A DNA stretch of 64,000 nt from Eretmocerus hayati (GCA_029851415.1 CM056742.1:86666748-86730747); one strand, 5' to 3'. Positions 47,270-59,881 are shown, numbered from the stretch's first letter. The notes: a model not told the origin generated them from the sequence alone. A program made the numbers and translations.

Positions 47270-48328
47270 TATAGACGCTTATGGAAGCCTAGTTTTTCAG
47301 TAAAACTGGAGCCCGGAACTTGGGTAACAGGAAGGTTAGTTATGTTAGCCAACCGCTTGGTGGCGCTCCTACTGGATAACACGTGTGTGAGCTGACGTGT
47401 GCGTGTGTGCGTGCACAGACAATACAAAGCAATACGGCGATAACCAAACCTGCAAATTTTACATCAGCGATGCATCGCTAAAATTATTTCGGGCTTTTTT
47501 TCAAACTGGACAAGGGCCCTCCAACTGCTATGTTAGAAAAGTGGCGATGGTCGGACCACCCCCACTCCGCGGACTTGGCCGGCTTGTGAGCAACGATGCC
47601 AAACGTAGGAGAATTTCTCGATTAGATAGTTCGTGGCGGAGCCCCCACCATCGGTGAAATTCTCCTGCTGTTGAAAGAGAGGGCGGGAGAAGTGGGGTCG
47701 GATTCTACGTGGGAAGGGGAGTCGGCCACAGCAACAGACGAGAAAGATGAGATATTTTCGTTTTATCTTGATTTCGTCTCACTCGATTTGAAAGATTGTA
47801 GCAGACGCTTTGGAACACTTTATTGAAACTCTGCGATTTCGATAAGATTTTCAGTGATTGTTGCAAGTCTCGATTGCGAGATGAATCATGCGTGTGCTTT
47901 TTTCTAATAGTAATTTCACCTGATACGACTTTTGATTTTGCTAAAGGAGGTTATTTTCAAGCAATTATTGATAGAATGCAGGCACGAAGCCTCTAAATTA
48001 CGATTTGCAGAGATAGATGCAAATTTCCAACAAAAATACTCATTGCCAAGTGCAGATAACAATAAAAGTTTGAACTAGTAAGCTGTTGAAATCATGGAGA
48101 TGAATATAGTAATGTGAGAAATTTGGAATGCGTTGGATGGGCCCATTTTTGGCATTTTGACTTGAATTTCCTGAATTCCCATTGATACCAGAAATGTGTA
48201 AGCGACCGATAGATTATTGAGCTTTGGATACACCCAGTGAATATTAATGATCTAAAAGTCTTTCGGCCAAGAGCGTTACCTCAGAGTAAAGCTCTTCTCA
48301 AGTTTTACACCATCTCGTTGTCATCATG
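47270..48328. other. No supported gene
   Basis: Mixed composition with a GT/CG-rich patch at about 47390-47420 and GC-rich sequence at 47540-47740. No RNA gene or repeat was recognised. Confidence 0.4.
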
Positions 48329-49080
48329 TAGGGGAGAGTGGGGCGAATTAGGACAGGGGCGAATTAGGACAAGCAAGATAGCTCGCTTGTGGGTGAGTCT
48401 AGGCTTCCGCCGCATAAAAACATTTTCAATACTATCACAGACAATGGTTTTTATCCCGATTAGACCTTCCGAAACGACACTGGGGGTCCTCGCTGACGTA
48501 CGGGTGCTTATTGGGGGCCTCACGCGGTTTATTTCGCAAATGTAAGATCACACGCTGCTTCTGCAAAAGTGGGTCAGCTTAATCGACATCCAGGGGTCAA
48601 AAACTACGTCACAAAACGAAGATTTTGAGCCGTCGTGGGTCGAAATCGGCCCAGTTGAACCCGAGTTGTCGTAATTTTGCGAAAAAAACGCTTGGGGGCA
48701 CGGTCGTATACACAGGTCCTTCAACTCCCGTGGTGGCGGAAGGTCCACTATTGAAGCCGTAAAGTTTCGTTTTGTCGCCACTACGCGTCTCTACTTGTTC
48801 TGCGAGACCGCGGCGGGCGCGTGCGCGCGAGAGAGGGAATCGTCGGCTGCTATCTGCACAGCGGCGACAGCTCGGGCCGGCTTTGATATAGTTTTAACGC
48901 AACCTTGTTCGCATGCGATATAATGACGAACCCCGGTTTAATTGATAGCATGAACATCTATCAATTAATGCGGGGGCTCGTATGCTACTCTCCGGGATGC
49001 GTTGAACGCACAATAATCTTAAGCCCCGACTGGGGTCAACAAGTTAAGTAGCAGTTTTATAGTCCTGCCATATATGGTTA

Positions 49081-49154
49081 GTCGTGGTTGAGTGGTTAGC
49101 GTGCTCAGTATCTTTTTGCACGCTTTCGTCCGGGTTCAAATCCCGGTCGAGCTG
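49081..49154 (+). ncRNA. tRNA-like Pol III module, left arm
   Basis: A 74 nt unit with A box TGGTTGAGTGG, B box GGTTCAAATCC, a perfect T arm (CCGGG/CCCGG) and a 5 bp anticodon-like stem (CGTGC/GCACG) with an enlarged 13 nt loop. It is followed at once by a T-run, a Pol III terminator. The acceptor strands do not pair, so it is not a normal tRNA. It may be a decayed tRNA or SINE head that could still drive Pol III. Confidence 0.6.
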
Positions 49155-50779
49155 TTTTTTTTTTTTTTCTTTTTATTTAATGCAGCTGACTAATGAGAGC
49201 CCATGAAGCATCTGTGAATTATTCTTTTCGGTTTTTTTTCCCATTATACAGAATCTTTTATAATTATTCCTGAATCAACGGGACGTGATAATCTTCACGT
49301 TTCCCAGTTTTGACGCTCCAAAAATCTTTATGGGGCATTTTTTCTAATATCATGAAGTTTTCGGTATATAGTCTTAGATTTTTCTGTGATTTTGGGTACA
49401 TATTGTATATGTACAAGTAGCGCGTCAATCTCGCAAAGAGACTTCCGGGACCTAAAAACTGTGCTTTCTATCTTTTTCCATTATATACAATATACACCCA
49501 AAATCACAGGAAAATTCATCACTACGGACCGAAAACTTTTTGATACTTATATAAAAAGAGAAAAATTTGTTGATACTCGAATGGATGACTCGAAAAGATT
49601 TTTGGAGAGTGGACAGCAGTCGACAGAACTGTGAAACGTGAAAATTATAATATACTGTTGATTCGAAAACAATTATATTTTATTCATGTTTTACACAATT
49701 CTTCAGTTTTGAGGAGAGGTCCCACCCTAATTTCGAAGTCTGGCCTGAAAAATCATGGAGGGCTAAACATCTGGATTTATATGTAATTTTTCGATGTAAG
49801 AACGATGATGGTGTAGTCAGTTTCTCAAAAAAAGATTTTTCAACCATTTTTGTCCACTAGTTTGCGCCCCTTTCACCCGATCGCCAAACTCATATGACAT
49901 TTTGTACAAAACCATGTAAAGTACCCCAAAAAAATTCACAAACCGATCCATCAAATTCTGTGCGACAAGATACATTTTTTCGGGTCAAAACTATGAATTT
50001 TCTCGCTAAAATGCCTCAGAACTCGAGAAATATCGATATTTTCGAAAAATGACAAGAATACTTCCTTATTCAGATTGAAAAGTTTCATCGGATTAGAGAA
50101 CCAAAAAAGAACAGGAGTCGAAATTTTTGTTTGAAAAATTCGTTATATATAATTATATAAATTTCTGCTGATATTTCTTCTTGATTCTTGAAATATCTTG
50201 TTCACTAATCCGATGTAATTTTTTAATCTGAAAAAGGAAGTATTCGTGTCTTTTTTCGAAACTATTGATTTTTTAGAGTTCTGAAACATTTCAGCAAGAA
50301 ATTCAGATTTTTGACTCGAAAAAATTAATATAGTCTTACGGAATTTGGTGAATCGGTCTGTGAATTTTTTGTGGGTACATTTATGGTTTTGAACAAAAAT
50401 ATCGTATAAGTTTGGCGATCGGGCAAGGGAGCGAAAACCAGTGGACAAAAATGGTCAAAAAATTTTTTTGGAAAACTGACTACGCCATCCTTTTTATATC
50501 GGGAAAGTACATATGAATCCAGAGCTTCAGGCCTCTATGATTTTTCAGGCCAGACTTCAAAACTAGGGTGGGGCCTTCCCTCAAGTGGACTGTGTTCCAA
50601 ATAATTTGTCAAAAAAATGGCTCAACTTCAGTGAAGATGAGTCATTAACGTAGATTGATTATATAAAAAAAACTTGAGCATTCTATAAGAGATTCTGTAT
50701 ATTGAAAAAAACCGAAGAGAATAATTCACAAATGCTTGATAGGCTCTCGTTAGTCAACTGCACTAAAAAAAAAAAAAAT

Positions 50780-50853
50780 CAGCTCGACCGGGATTTGAAC
50801 CCGGACGAAAGCGTGCAAAAAGGTACCGAGCACGCTAACCACTCAACCACGAC
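50780..50853 (-). ncRNA. tRNA-like Pol III module, right arm
   Basis: Same 74 nt module as 49081-49154 in the opposite arm. Both boxes and the T arm are unchanged. The anticodon-like loop differs (CGGTACC versus CAGTATC). It is followed on the minus strand by a ~14 nt T-run. Confidence 0.6.
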
Positions 50854-52213
50854 TAACCATATTTAGCAGGACTATAAAACTGCTACTTAACTTGTTGACC
50901 CCAGTCGGGGCTTAAGATTATTGTGCGTTCAACGCATCCCGAAGAGTAGCATACGAGCCCCCGCATTCATTGATAGATGTTTATGCTATCAATTAAACCG
51001 GGGTTCGTCATTATATCGCATGCGAACAAGGTTGCGTTAAAACTATATCAAAGCCGGCCCGAGCTGTCGCCGCTGTGCAGATAGCAGCCGACGATTCCCT
51101 CTCTCGCGCGCACGCGCCCGCCGCGGTCTCGAAGAACAAGTAGAGACGCGAGGTGGCAAAAAAATGAAGCTTACGCCGCCGCAATAGTGGACCCTCCTCC
51201 ACCACGGGAGTTGTAAGACCTGTGTATACGATCGTGCTTGGGGGCAATTTAGAACAAACTGGACGGGGCGAATTAGGACAATGCTAAATCCCATTTAAAA
51301 TCGGTCGACCGGTCGCGAGTCCGTATTTTTCGATGATAATTACCCGTATCTATACATATTATATAGATATAATATGATGTATATTGTATAATGATACATA
51401 TTATGTATATTATATATTATATATTATATATATGATGTATATTGGGTATACTATATATGATGATGTATATTGGGCGTTTTTCGAGGCGCGGGAGGTTCAG
51501 GGATAGTTAAATGATTGAAAATGGGTGAGAAAATGAAGTTACAATGTCTAATGACGGTCTTAGGAGTCAGATTAGAGGTCAGGAGTCGCTTTCAACGTGT
51601 TCCAAGATAGTCCTCGATTTAAGCATTTTCACTCTCGCATTCGGTGACACTGCCTTGAATGTTACACACTATCAGCGGGATCCTTGACTTGGGGCAAGTA
51701 TGAATACCTCCAATATGAAGAAAAACTAATGAAAGTAGACTCTTAGAGGCTGCGAAACGATTGCTGATTCCTAAAGACGGTAGTGCGCCAATAAAGTGCC
51801 TGAATTCAACAATGGTCCAAATTGACATAAAAATGGCTCGCTTTCTGAGGCTCTAAGGAGGATTTAAAGATCGCGGGCGAGTTTCCCTCTGTATTTAGGG
51901 TTACTACTACATGTTTTGGTGAGCAAACTCGACTCTAATAGTTGAGGAATATTGCATTATACCTCGATCTTCAAAGGCTGTCCTAATTTGCCCCCAAAAC
52001 TGTCCTAAAGTGCCCCCATACGCGGGGCGAATTGGGACAGATTTTTTTTCTCAAACTTCAAAAAAAATTATGAAAGCGGTGACCTGGAGGTCTGAAAATT
52101 TTTTTACAATATATTCAATAGTTGAACTTTCAAGTCCCGTAGCGCGCCTATCCCCAAGTATCGCCAGATAGCCCCACTGCAAAACCTGTCCTAATTCGCC
52201 CCACTCTCCCCTA

Positions 52214-53705
52214 TATCTAGGGAAATGTTGAGGTAGAGTTGTGAAGCTCAAAAATCAATCTGTGCATGTGCCTAGTTGTGCTATACTGGAGTGAATTTCA
52301 TTTCTTGTTTGAATTTGGAAGTCTTGACATTTCAGAAAATTGCAAAAGTGATACCCATCAGTTCTTCTACATGGCACAGAGTGATCATCAGAATACATAC
52401 AAGATGATTTGCTATACCTTGTACCTAACATAATAAAAGCTGGATAGTTGTGAATCAAACTGTTATTACAAGGAACAGTGTCTGGTCTTGATGATCGATG
52501 CAACTGTATAGAAACAGTAGCTCATTCTGAACAGAGCAAGTTGTTAACATAAGAAGTTTGCACTATTTACAGTTGCACGTCCTGTAGCATATATCCTATG
52601 TGTACAACTATAAACATAGTGATTTTCAAATGATCTATGTGTGTGGATAAATACAGTTTCAGCGATAGTTGTCGCTTTAAATCATTATTGGTGTTAACGT
52701 TCTTTATTCTATTCCACAAGTAAGACTTGTAAATGTATTTTTATATGCACACGACATTTTGGAGAATGTCATTGCCTGAAAAGATTCAAGTTGATGAAAA
52801 TTTTTCTGCTTCGAAATTAAAAGTAAGTGAGCAAAAAATTTAATTCATCAGCGTAAAAATATTCAGGTAGGATCACTACAAAGTTGCTCGTAAAATCTCA
52901 ACAAATTTTCTTCCATAATTTATGATTATAGGCTCACATAATTCTGCAATTTTCTGGCATCTATATAACAGTTCAAGAACAAATCTATTTGTCATTATCT
53001 TGGAACTGATCGATCGTAGATTCTTGGACTGACAAAGGCGATTTAAAAGCAAGATAATTGAGTTATAGATTGAATTCACCATTCAACTCTCACTAATAGA
53101 CCTACACTATTGTGATGTCCTGTGCGCTCGCGCTTCTAAGGAGAAGATCGAAATTTCGAGAAACTCCACGGAAGCGTTGAGCCGAGAAAGAAAAAGAGCA
53201 CAGCCTTGCATCCTTATTGTCGTTTTCCAAGATTTTCCATCTTAAGAATCTTCGCGAAACTATCGCCTCGTGATATAGAAACCGCGCAGGTATCACTGAC
53301 CCTGCCATAAATTCCAATGGTGAAACGCTTGCCACGGACACGTTTTCACCAAAGTAATGCCCGACTGAAGGTGAATCATTTCCAATCTAGAACCTTCTGT
53401 CGAAGAAGTTTCTAGATCATTCCATGTTATTCTTCTTCGATATTTATCCTGAAACATTACTTCATTCAACTTTTACTCGAAATATCTAATACTTATCTTG
53501 ATAGAAAAAAGTATGTTATTAACTGTTTTAAGATTCGAGCATAATGTTACGTTAAGTTTTCCAATACTCAAAATATTGTAAACGTTCAAATTACTCAATT
53601 GAAGTATCTACGTTCAGAATAATTTTAAGCAATTTTTGATTAAGGTTAGTTTAAGAAGAATATAGTGAAAATGAAACTTACTTTTCAAAGTAAAACTAGT
53701 AGAAT
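52214..53705. other. No supported gene
   Basis: Minus-strand frames of 60-82 codons lack motifs. One (52255-52503) is Cys-rich but unrecognised. I see no repeats. Confidence 0.4.
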
Positions 53706-53712
53706 AGTTTCC

Positions 53713-55975
53713 CTTATAGTTCTGTGGTGTGATATTCGCTCGTGCGGATGGATAATTTCATGAGTAAATTGATATTCGGGCACAATGAGCTATCCTTTAT
53801 TGGCTCTTTTACAATTCAAGCCGACGTTTCGCCGATCTCTATATCGGAATCATCAGGGCTGGATAAAATTGTTTCAAAGTGGTTACAATGCATATAAGTA
53901 TCTACATTCGTCATCAATTTTCAAATGCTTACCATAGACAGTAATGAATTATTCTTTCTCTATGCATATATCCACCTGTAAATGCAGGTTTGTCGAACAA
54001 ATTAACATCTCAGTTTCATGTTAATAACATATAATTCCTGGCCGAATCTCTGAAAGCATATATTATACGGTATAAGCCTTATTATTTGAAAAAACAGAAT
54101 ACAATTTTTGAGAGAGAGAGAGTCGCTAGCTTACGTGGTTTGTATGGAAAATTGCCAGATTGATCGGCCACGGCGTTGACATTTCACCAGGCTGTGATGA
54201 CATTTGCCCAGCAGAAAGTGCGCCTTTGGGCCGATCATCAGCTTGTTATATATTTGCTCGAGAGTTAGCTATATACCTATACAACTATGTCACGGTGTCG
54301 ATAATGGTGTGTGTTTGTGGGCGCAATCAAGTGGTAGGGAGTTTGGAGCTTCGTCGTGCCCGAGAACGTAAGGGATACGGCGATCGGATCGACAAGGTGT
54401 TTTGTCTTGTAGCAGACGAGATCCGGGCACAACTATCGTCTGCTACGGTGGTTGGTGGAGTCCCGTGTATCACACCAACAGTTGCTTGCAGCATGCTTTT
54501 TTGTCTCGAGGACTTTTGACGTTGAGTGTGGAATTGGGCACTCTGTTCCGCAGAGATTTTCAGGAAATCAATTGAATTTCTGTGTGCTAATTTTAGTCCA
54601 TTTAAGTCGAATTTTCTGTTGATGTTATCACAATGCCAATAAATATTCAACATCTCTGAGAATCCTCTGCGGAACTTTCCAGTCTCCGTGTCTAGAAAGT
54701 GGACATCGTCAAAATCGAAAGTATGGTTTTTTTGCTTACAATGCATCGCTACAGCTGACCTCTCGTCACCCTTGTTCACGTCTCCTATATGCTCCTTAAC
54801 TCTTTTTCCTAAACGTCTGTATGTCTGCCCCACATACACTTTATTGCAGTCCTTACACGAAATTTTGTAAACAACACCGGTCTTATCCATGTTTTGTAAC
54901 TTATCCTTCCCTAATCTTACGATACTATTAAATTGATTTGAAAGTTTGTAAGTCGTTATTATTCCATATTTCTTGAACAATTTACTCAGATGTCATGATA
55001 TAGAGTCAGTATATAGTACAACGATGTTAAAATGATTGGGATAACTTTTCTTCCTCTCAGCTCTACGTGTCTTATATGCCTCAATATCAGCCTTAGTGCA
55101 CAACCGACTTTTTATTCCAGAGTCTATGAATTTTTTTGGAAAATTGTTTGAAATCAAAAATTCTCATATGAGATCAAGGTTGGATGAATGGAACTTTTCA
55201 TCAGAGAGATGGATAGCCTTGTCTACCAAGTTATAAATGATTGCCTTTTTCATCGATTTTGGGTGGTGGGAATGAAAACTGATATAACGACCAGAGAATG
55301 TATTTTCCCTGTACCAATTAAAATCAAGGCTACTTTCGTCATTGCGGGTGATAGTTAAGTCGAGAAAATTTATACTACGTTCTGTTTCTAATTCAATGGT
55401 AAACTTCAGTTTTTCGTGAAAACTGTTGAATTCATTCAATATATGTGGTAAGGAATCTTCTCGTAGAATGAGAAGGCAATCATCCACGTATCTCCTATAG
55501 AAAAGGACGTGTTCATCCAATTTTTTCAAACAATGAGTTTCTAACTGTTCCAGCACAATTTCGCCGAACCATGGGCTAGTGATACCACCCATAGGTGAAC
55601 CTACTTTTTGTCGATAAAACTGATTGTTGAATTGAAAGTATGTAGAATTGAGGAGAAAAATTATTCCATCTATGAACTCCTTCCGACTTATAACTCTGCC
55701 TAGTACGTTTCGTAGATGTTTCCATCTTTTCTTCAACCCGGCAATGATGAGTTCTAGAGGTAGGTTGGTGAACAAAGAGATAACATCAAGTGAAAGCAGT
55801 ATATATCCCATTGGTATTTTCAAATGTTTCAATAAGGATTTGAGTTCGCAGCTGTTTTTTATTGAGTATTTAGGACGTGGAAAATGTCTATTAAAAAGGT
55901 TGCGGATGGATTTATCGAATTTTTGTAGTGGACTATTGATATTTGACACAATGATACGTACTGAACTTTTTTGAG
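53713..55975 (-). mobile_element. Penelope-like element, 5'-truncated minus copy
   Basis: The minus strand encodes a Penelope-type reverse transcriptase (55164-55979, with SPMGGITSPW and the catalytic YRRYVDDCLL, then NFLDLTI). A GIY-YIG endonuclease follows (54327-54980: GVVYKISC, then NKVYVGQTYRRLGKR and EH). Breaks are a TGA at 55164-55166, where the plus copy has CGA, and a TGA at 54993-54995 shared with the plus copy. The 5' end stops inside the RT N-terminal region, and the 3' UTR holds a hammerhead-type motif. In this family RT and endonuclease carry out target-primed integration. Confidence 0.9.
53821..53860 (-). ncRNA. Hammerhead-type ribozyme motif, core intact
   Basis: The minus strand has CTGATGA (53850-53856), a stem II hairpin (CCGAT/ATCGG), then GAAAC (53826-53830) followed directly by GTC. 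These are the conserved hammerhead core blocks. Stem III is almost absent, as reported for hammerheads of Penelope-like elements, which are thought to act as dimers. Activity is inferred. Confidence 0.65.
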
Positions 55976-56063
55976 CCAATAAAGGATAGCTCGTTGTGCC
56001 CGATTATCAATTTACTTATGAAGTTATCCATCCGCACGAGCGAATATCACACCACAAAACTAT
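55976..56063 (+). mobile_element. Penelope 3'-tail fragment between the two copies
   Basis: About 88 bp matches the 3' terminus of the minus copy in opposite orientation (AATAAAGGATAGCTCGTTGT, ATCCATCCGCACGAGCGAAT, ending ATCACACCACA). It abuts the truncated 5' end of the minus copy. It therefore represents the end of a third copy or of a rearranged one. Confidence 0.75.
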
Positions 56064-59000
56064 ATTATTAATGGCATTAGGGTCCAGATATGCCGAATCG
56101 AAAATCTTCTACCAGTGGTTCAACTCTGGCTCAACCAGATCACGGGTGACAGAGACATCACCGACAACAACACCTTTGGAAGAATTCAGATAAGAGACAA
56201 CCTTTTAATTACCCTCGTCATAATAATAATAATGATATTATCAATGAAAATTTCATCAGATCTAATCTTTAAGTAACCGTAACTATTCAATGTCCAATTT
56301 TTTTGTACATGTGAGTATACTGTATAACGCTCAAATGAGCAAGAATTTTGTGATGCTGTCCAAATCTTTGGAGAGATTAGTTATTGCAAAGGCAAACCGT
56401 GTTTTTTGTTGAATTGCAGATCGCATAATATTTTTCTTCTTCATATTGAGAGATCGAGCCACTCATTTAACAATTTACCGCTATCTAGCAATTTTGCGAA
56501 GAGAAAATTGAGCAAAGTATCACGCCATCTTATGATTAAATTACTCAATCTCGAAATTCAAGATTTGAGTTTGCACATAGAGTTTCTGAGAGATTCGATC
56601 GTCACACAGAAAAACTTATTAGCTCGAGATACCAATGATGAAATTTTAAAATCGTTCCTATAATTCTACCAGCATACTTTGTTCTGGCTATCAGAGAAGA
56701 AGGCCTGTATTCATGATAGGAAGTTTGACAGTTTACTAAACTCAAATCGTACTAAATGTTCAATGCCACCAACACAATGTGACTCGCAAGCAAACGCTGA
56801 TCATTTTCAAAACAAATGGCTGGTAAACCTCTCGTCCACAAAACTTCCAGACGATGTGAAAGAGGTCATCGCTCTCGGCGAGAAATTCAATTTTAGCGAG
56901 CTCGACAAGAGAACTACCTTTGAGTTGTATAAGTCTATCGAAAACTTCATACACACTCACGAAATAGGAGATGAGGATGACTTGAGAAACAAATCTATGA
57001 AAATTATAGAACATTCTTTGCGCAACAATAGACATGTACCATTCGAAACCAGAGAATAACGGAGGGAAATTAAGATCACGAAACAATTTCTCAAAGCAAA
57101 TGACGATTTATTGGTACCGAGAGCCGATAAAGGGAACATTTCTGTTCTGATGAAGAAAGATGATTATATTGACAAAGTAGAGTCTCTCTTAAATGACGAA
57201 AACTATTATGTCAAGTTGAAAAAAGATCCTACCACAACGTTCAGAAACTCGGCACACAATTAATTAGAATCTTGGAAAACTAAGGGAGTCTTTGATACCG
57301 ATCCGGCTTTTAACTTTTTGAATTCTAACGTAAACAACAGTGTACTTCCCAGAGCCTATGCGCTAATTAAGGCACACAAAGTTAATCGTCCAGTACGTAT
57401 CATTGTGTCAAATATCGATAGTCCACTACAAAAATTCGATAAATCCATCCGCAACCTTTTTAATAGACATTTTCCACGTCCTAAATACTCAATAAAAAAC
57501 AGCTGCGAACTCAAATCCTTATTGGACATTTGAGAATACCAATGGAATATATAATGATTTCACTTGATGTTATCTCTTTGTTCACCAACCTACCTCTAGA
57601 ACTCATCATTGCCGGGTTGAAGAAAAGATGGAAACATCTACGAAACGTACTAGGCAGAGTTATGAGTCGGAAGGAGTTCATAGATGGAATAATTTTTCTC
57701 CTCAATTCTTCATACTTTAAATTCAACAATCAGTTTCATCGACAAAAAGTAGGTTCACCTATGGGTGGTATCACTAGCCCATGGTTCGCAGAAATTGTGC
57801 TGGAACAGTTAGAAACTCATTGTTTGAAAAAATTGGATGATCACGTCCTTTTCTATAGGAGATACGTGGATGATTGCCTTCTCATTGTACGAGAAGATTC
57901 CTTACCACATATATTGGATGAATTCAACAGTTTTCACGAACAATTGAAGCTTACCATTGAATTAGAAACTGAACATAGTATAAATTTTCTCGACTTAACT
58001 ATCACCCGCAATGACGAAAGTAGCCTTGATTTTAATTGGTACAGGGAAAATACATTCTCTGGTCGTTATATCAATTTTCATTCCCACCACCCAAAATCGA
58101 TGAAAAAGGCAATCATTTATAACTTGGTAGACAAGGCTATCCATCTTGCTGATGAAAAGTTCCATTCATCCAACCTTGATCTCATACGAGAATTTTTGAT
58201 TTCAAACAATTTCCCAAAAAAATTCATAGACTCTGGAATAAAAAGTCGGTTGTGCACTAAGGCTGATATTGAGGCATATAAGACACGTAGAGCTGAGAGG
58301 AAGAAAAGTTATTCCAATCATTTTAACATCGTTGTACTATATACTGACTCTATATCATGACATCTGAGTAAATTGTTCAAGAAATATGGAATAATAACGA
58401 CTTACAAACTTTCAAATCAATTTAATAGTATCGTAAGATTAGGGAAGGATAAGTTACAAAACATGGATAAGACCGGTGTTGTTTACAAAATTCCGTGTAA
58501 GGGCTGCAATAAAGTGTATGTGGGGCAGACATACAGACGTTTAGAAAAAAGAGTTAAAGAGCATATAGGAGACGTGAACAAGGGTGACGAGAGGTCAGCT
58601 GTAGCGATGCACTGTAAGCAAAAAAACCATACTTTCGATTTTGACGATGTCCACTTTCTAGACACGGAGACTGGAAAGTTCCGCAGAGAATTCTCAGAGA
58701 TGTTGAATATTTATTGGCATTGTGATAACATCAACAGAAAATTCGACTTAGATGGACTAAAATCAGCATACAAAAATTCAATTGATTTCCTGAAAATCTC
58801 TGCGGAACAGAGTGCCCGATTCCACACTCAACGTCAAAAGTCCTCGAGACAAAAAAGCATGCTGCAAGCAACTGTTGGTGTGATACACGGGACTCCACCT
58901 ACCACCGTAGCAGACGATAGTTGTGCCCGGATCTCGTCTGCTACAAGACAAAACACCTTGTCGATCCGATCGCCGTATCCCTTACGTTCTCGGGCACGAC

Positions 59001-59585
59001 GAAGCTCCAAACTCCCTACCACTTGATTGCGCCCACAAACACACACCATTATCGACACCGTGACATAGTTGTATAGGTATATAGCTAACTCTCGAGCAAA
59101 TATATAACAAGCTGATGATCGGCCCAAAGGCGCACTTTCTGCTGGGCAAATGTCATCACAGCCTGGTGAAATGTCAACGCCGTGGCCGATCAATCTGGCA
59201 ATTTTCCATACAAACCACGTAAGCTAGCGACCTTCTCTCTCAGAAATTGTATTCTGTTTTTCCAAATAATAAGGCTTATACCGTATAATATATGCTTTCA
59301 GAGATTTGGCCAGGAATTATATGTTATTAACATGAAACTGAGATGTTAATTTGTTCGACGAACCTGCATTTACAGGTGGATATATGCATAGAGAAAGAAT
59401 AATTCATTACTGTCTATGGTAAGCTTTTGAAAATTGATGACGAATGTAAATACTTATATGCATTGTAACCACTTTGAAACAATTTTATCCAGCCCTCATG
59501 ATGCCGATATAGAGATCGGCGAAACGTCGGCTTGAATTATAAAAGAGCCAATAAAGGATAGCTTGTTGTGCCCGAATATCAATTT
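56064..59585 (+). mobile_element. Penelope-like element, plus copy (longer, decayed)
   Basis: The N-terminal domain reads from about 56406, with NLEIQDLSLHIEFLRDSI and SEKKACIHDRKFDSLL. RT is at 57318-58360 (LPRAYALIKAHKVNRPVRII, SPMGGITSPW, YRRYVDDCLL). GIY-YIG endonuclease is at 58373-59026 (GVVYKIPCKGCNKVYVGQT). Breaks are in-frame TAA at 56661, 57057 and 57261, a frameshift near 57530 and TGA at 58358-58360. The C-terminal and 3' UTR sequence is nearly identical to the minus copy, so the pair forms an inverted repeat of over 2 kb. Its hammerhead core is mutated. Confidence 0.9.
59491..59530 (+). ncRNA. Hammerhead-type motif, core mutated
   Basis: Equivalent of the minus-copy motif. Stem II (59504-59519) and GAAACGTC (59521 on) are kept, but CTGATGA is CTCATGA (59495-59501). 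The changed G is part of the invariant core, so self-cleavage should be lost. Confidence 0.7.
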
Positions 59586-59740
59586 ACTCATGAAATAATT
59601 TTTCTTCTCTCAAAACTATGGCTAATCAAAACAAATCATTAGATCAATTCTTAATATCAGAACATTCTTCGAAGAAAAAGAAATTTTCCATAGAAAAACC
59701 ATAAAGAAGAAGGTCTTTTTTATATATCATTGAACTAATG

Positions 59741-59744
<4 letters not shown>

Positions 59745-59773
<29 letters not shown>

Positions 59774-59775
59774 AT
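59745..59775. repeat. (TA)n microsatellite
   Basis: About 28 bp of TA. A 28-codon frame just upstream (59621-59707, with KSLDQFLI and SSKKKKFSIEKP) ends in TAA. I do not consider it a supported gene. Confidence 0.85.
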
Positions 59776-59881
59776 CCTCAAATTTCATCTCATGAATTTG
59801 AGTAAGTTAAGAACGTCCATTCTTAAACTTTGTTCATTTCGGAAGATTGAAGGAAACCTTCACTTGGACTAATTTTATACG

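Larger units (their letters stand above)
48331..52211. mobile_element. 3.9 kb foldback element carrying two Pol III modules
   Basis: The left end GGGGAGAGTGGGGCGAATTA and the right end (opposite strand) GGGGAGAGTGGGGCGAATTA are identical over at least 25 bp. Both are flanked by TA (48329-48330, 52212-52213), so a TA target duplication is likely. The arms pair strongly at 48690-49170 with 50765-51245. They pair more weakly to a centre near 50150, including CCTTCTTCAGATT-type blocks on either side of an AT-rich loop. The motif GGGGCGAATTAGGACA also recurs internally. No transposase is visible. The right arm has a private AT-rich tract at 51340-51480. Confidence 0.85.

Noticed and set aside
49081..49154. 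Functional tRNA gene
   Set aside because: A and B boxes and the T arm fit, but acceptor strands do not pair and the anticodon loop is 13 nt.
54109..54122. GA tract in the minus Penelope copy as a separate microsatellite
   Set aside because: Only about 12 bp, and an expanded form of TCTCTCTC in the plus copy.
54160..59193. 119-codon ORFs antisense to the Penelope endonuclease end (54160-54519 and 58834-59193)
   Set aside because: They are shadows of the GIY-YIG C-terminus and 3' UTR on the other strand, identical because the copies are recent duplicates.
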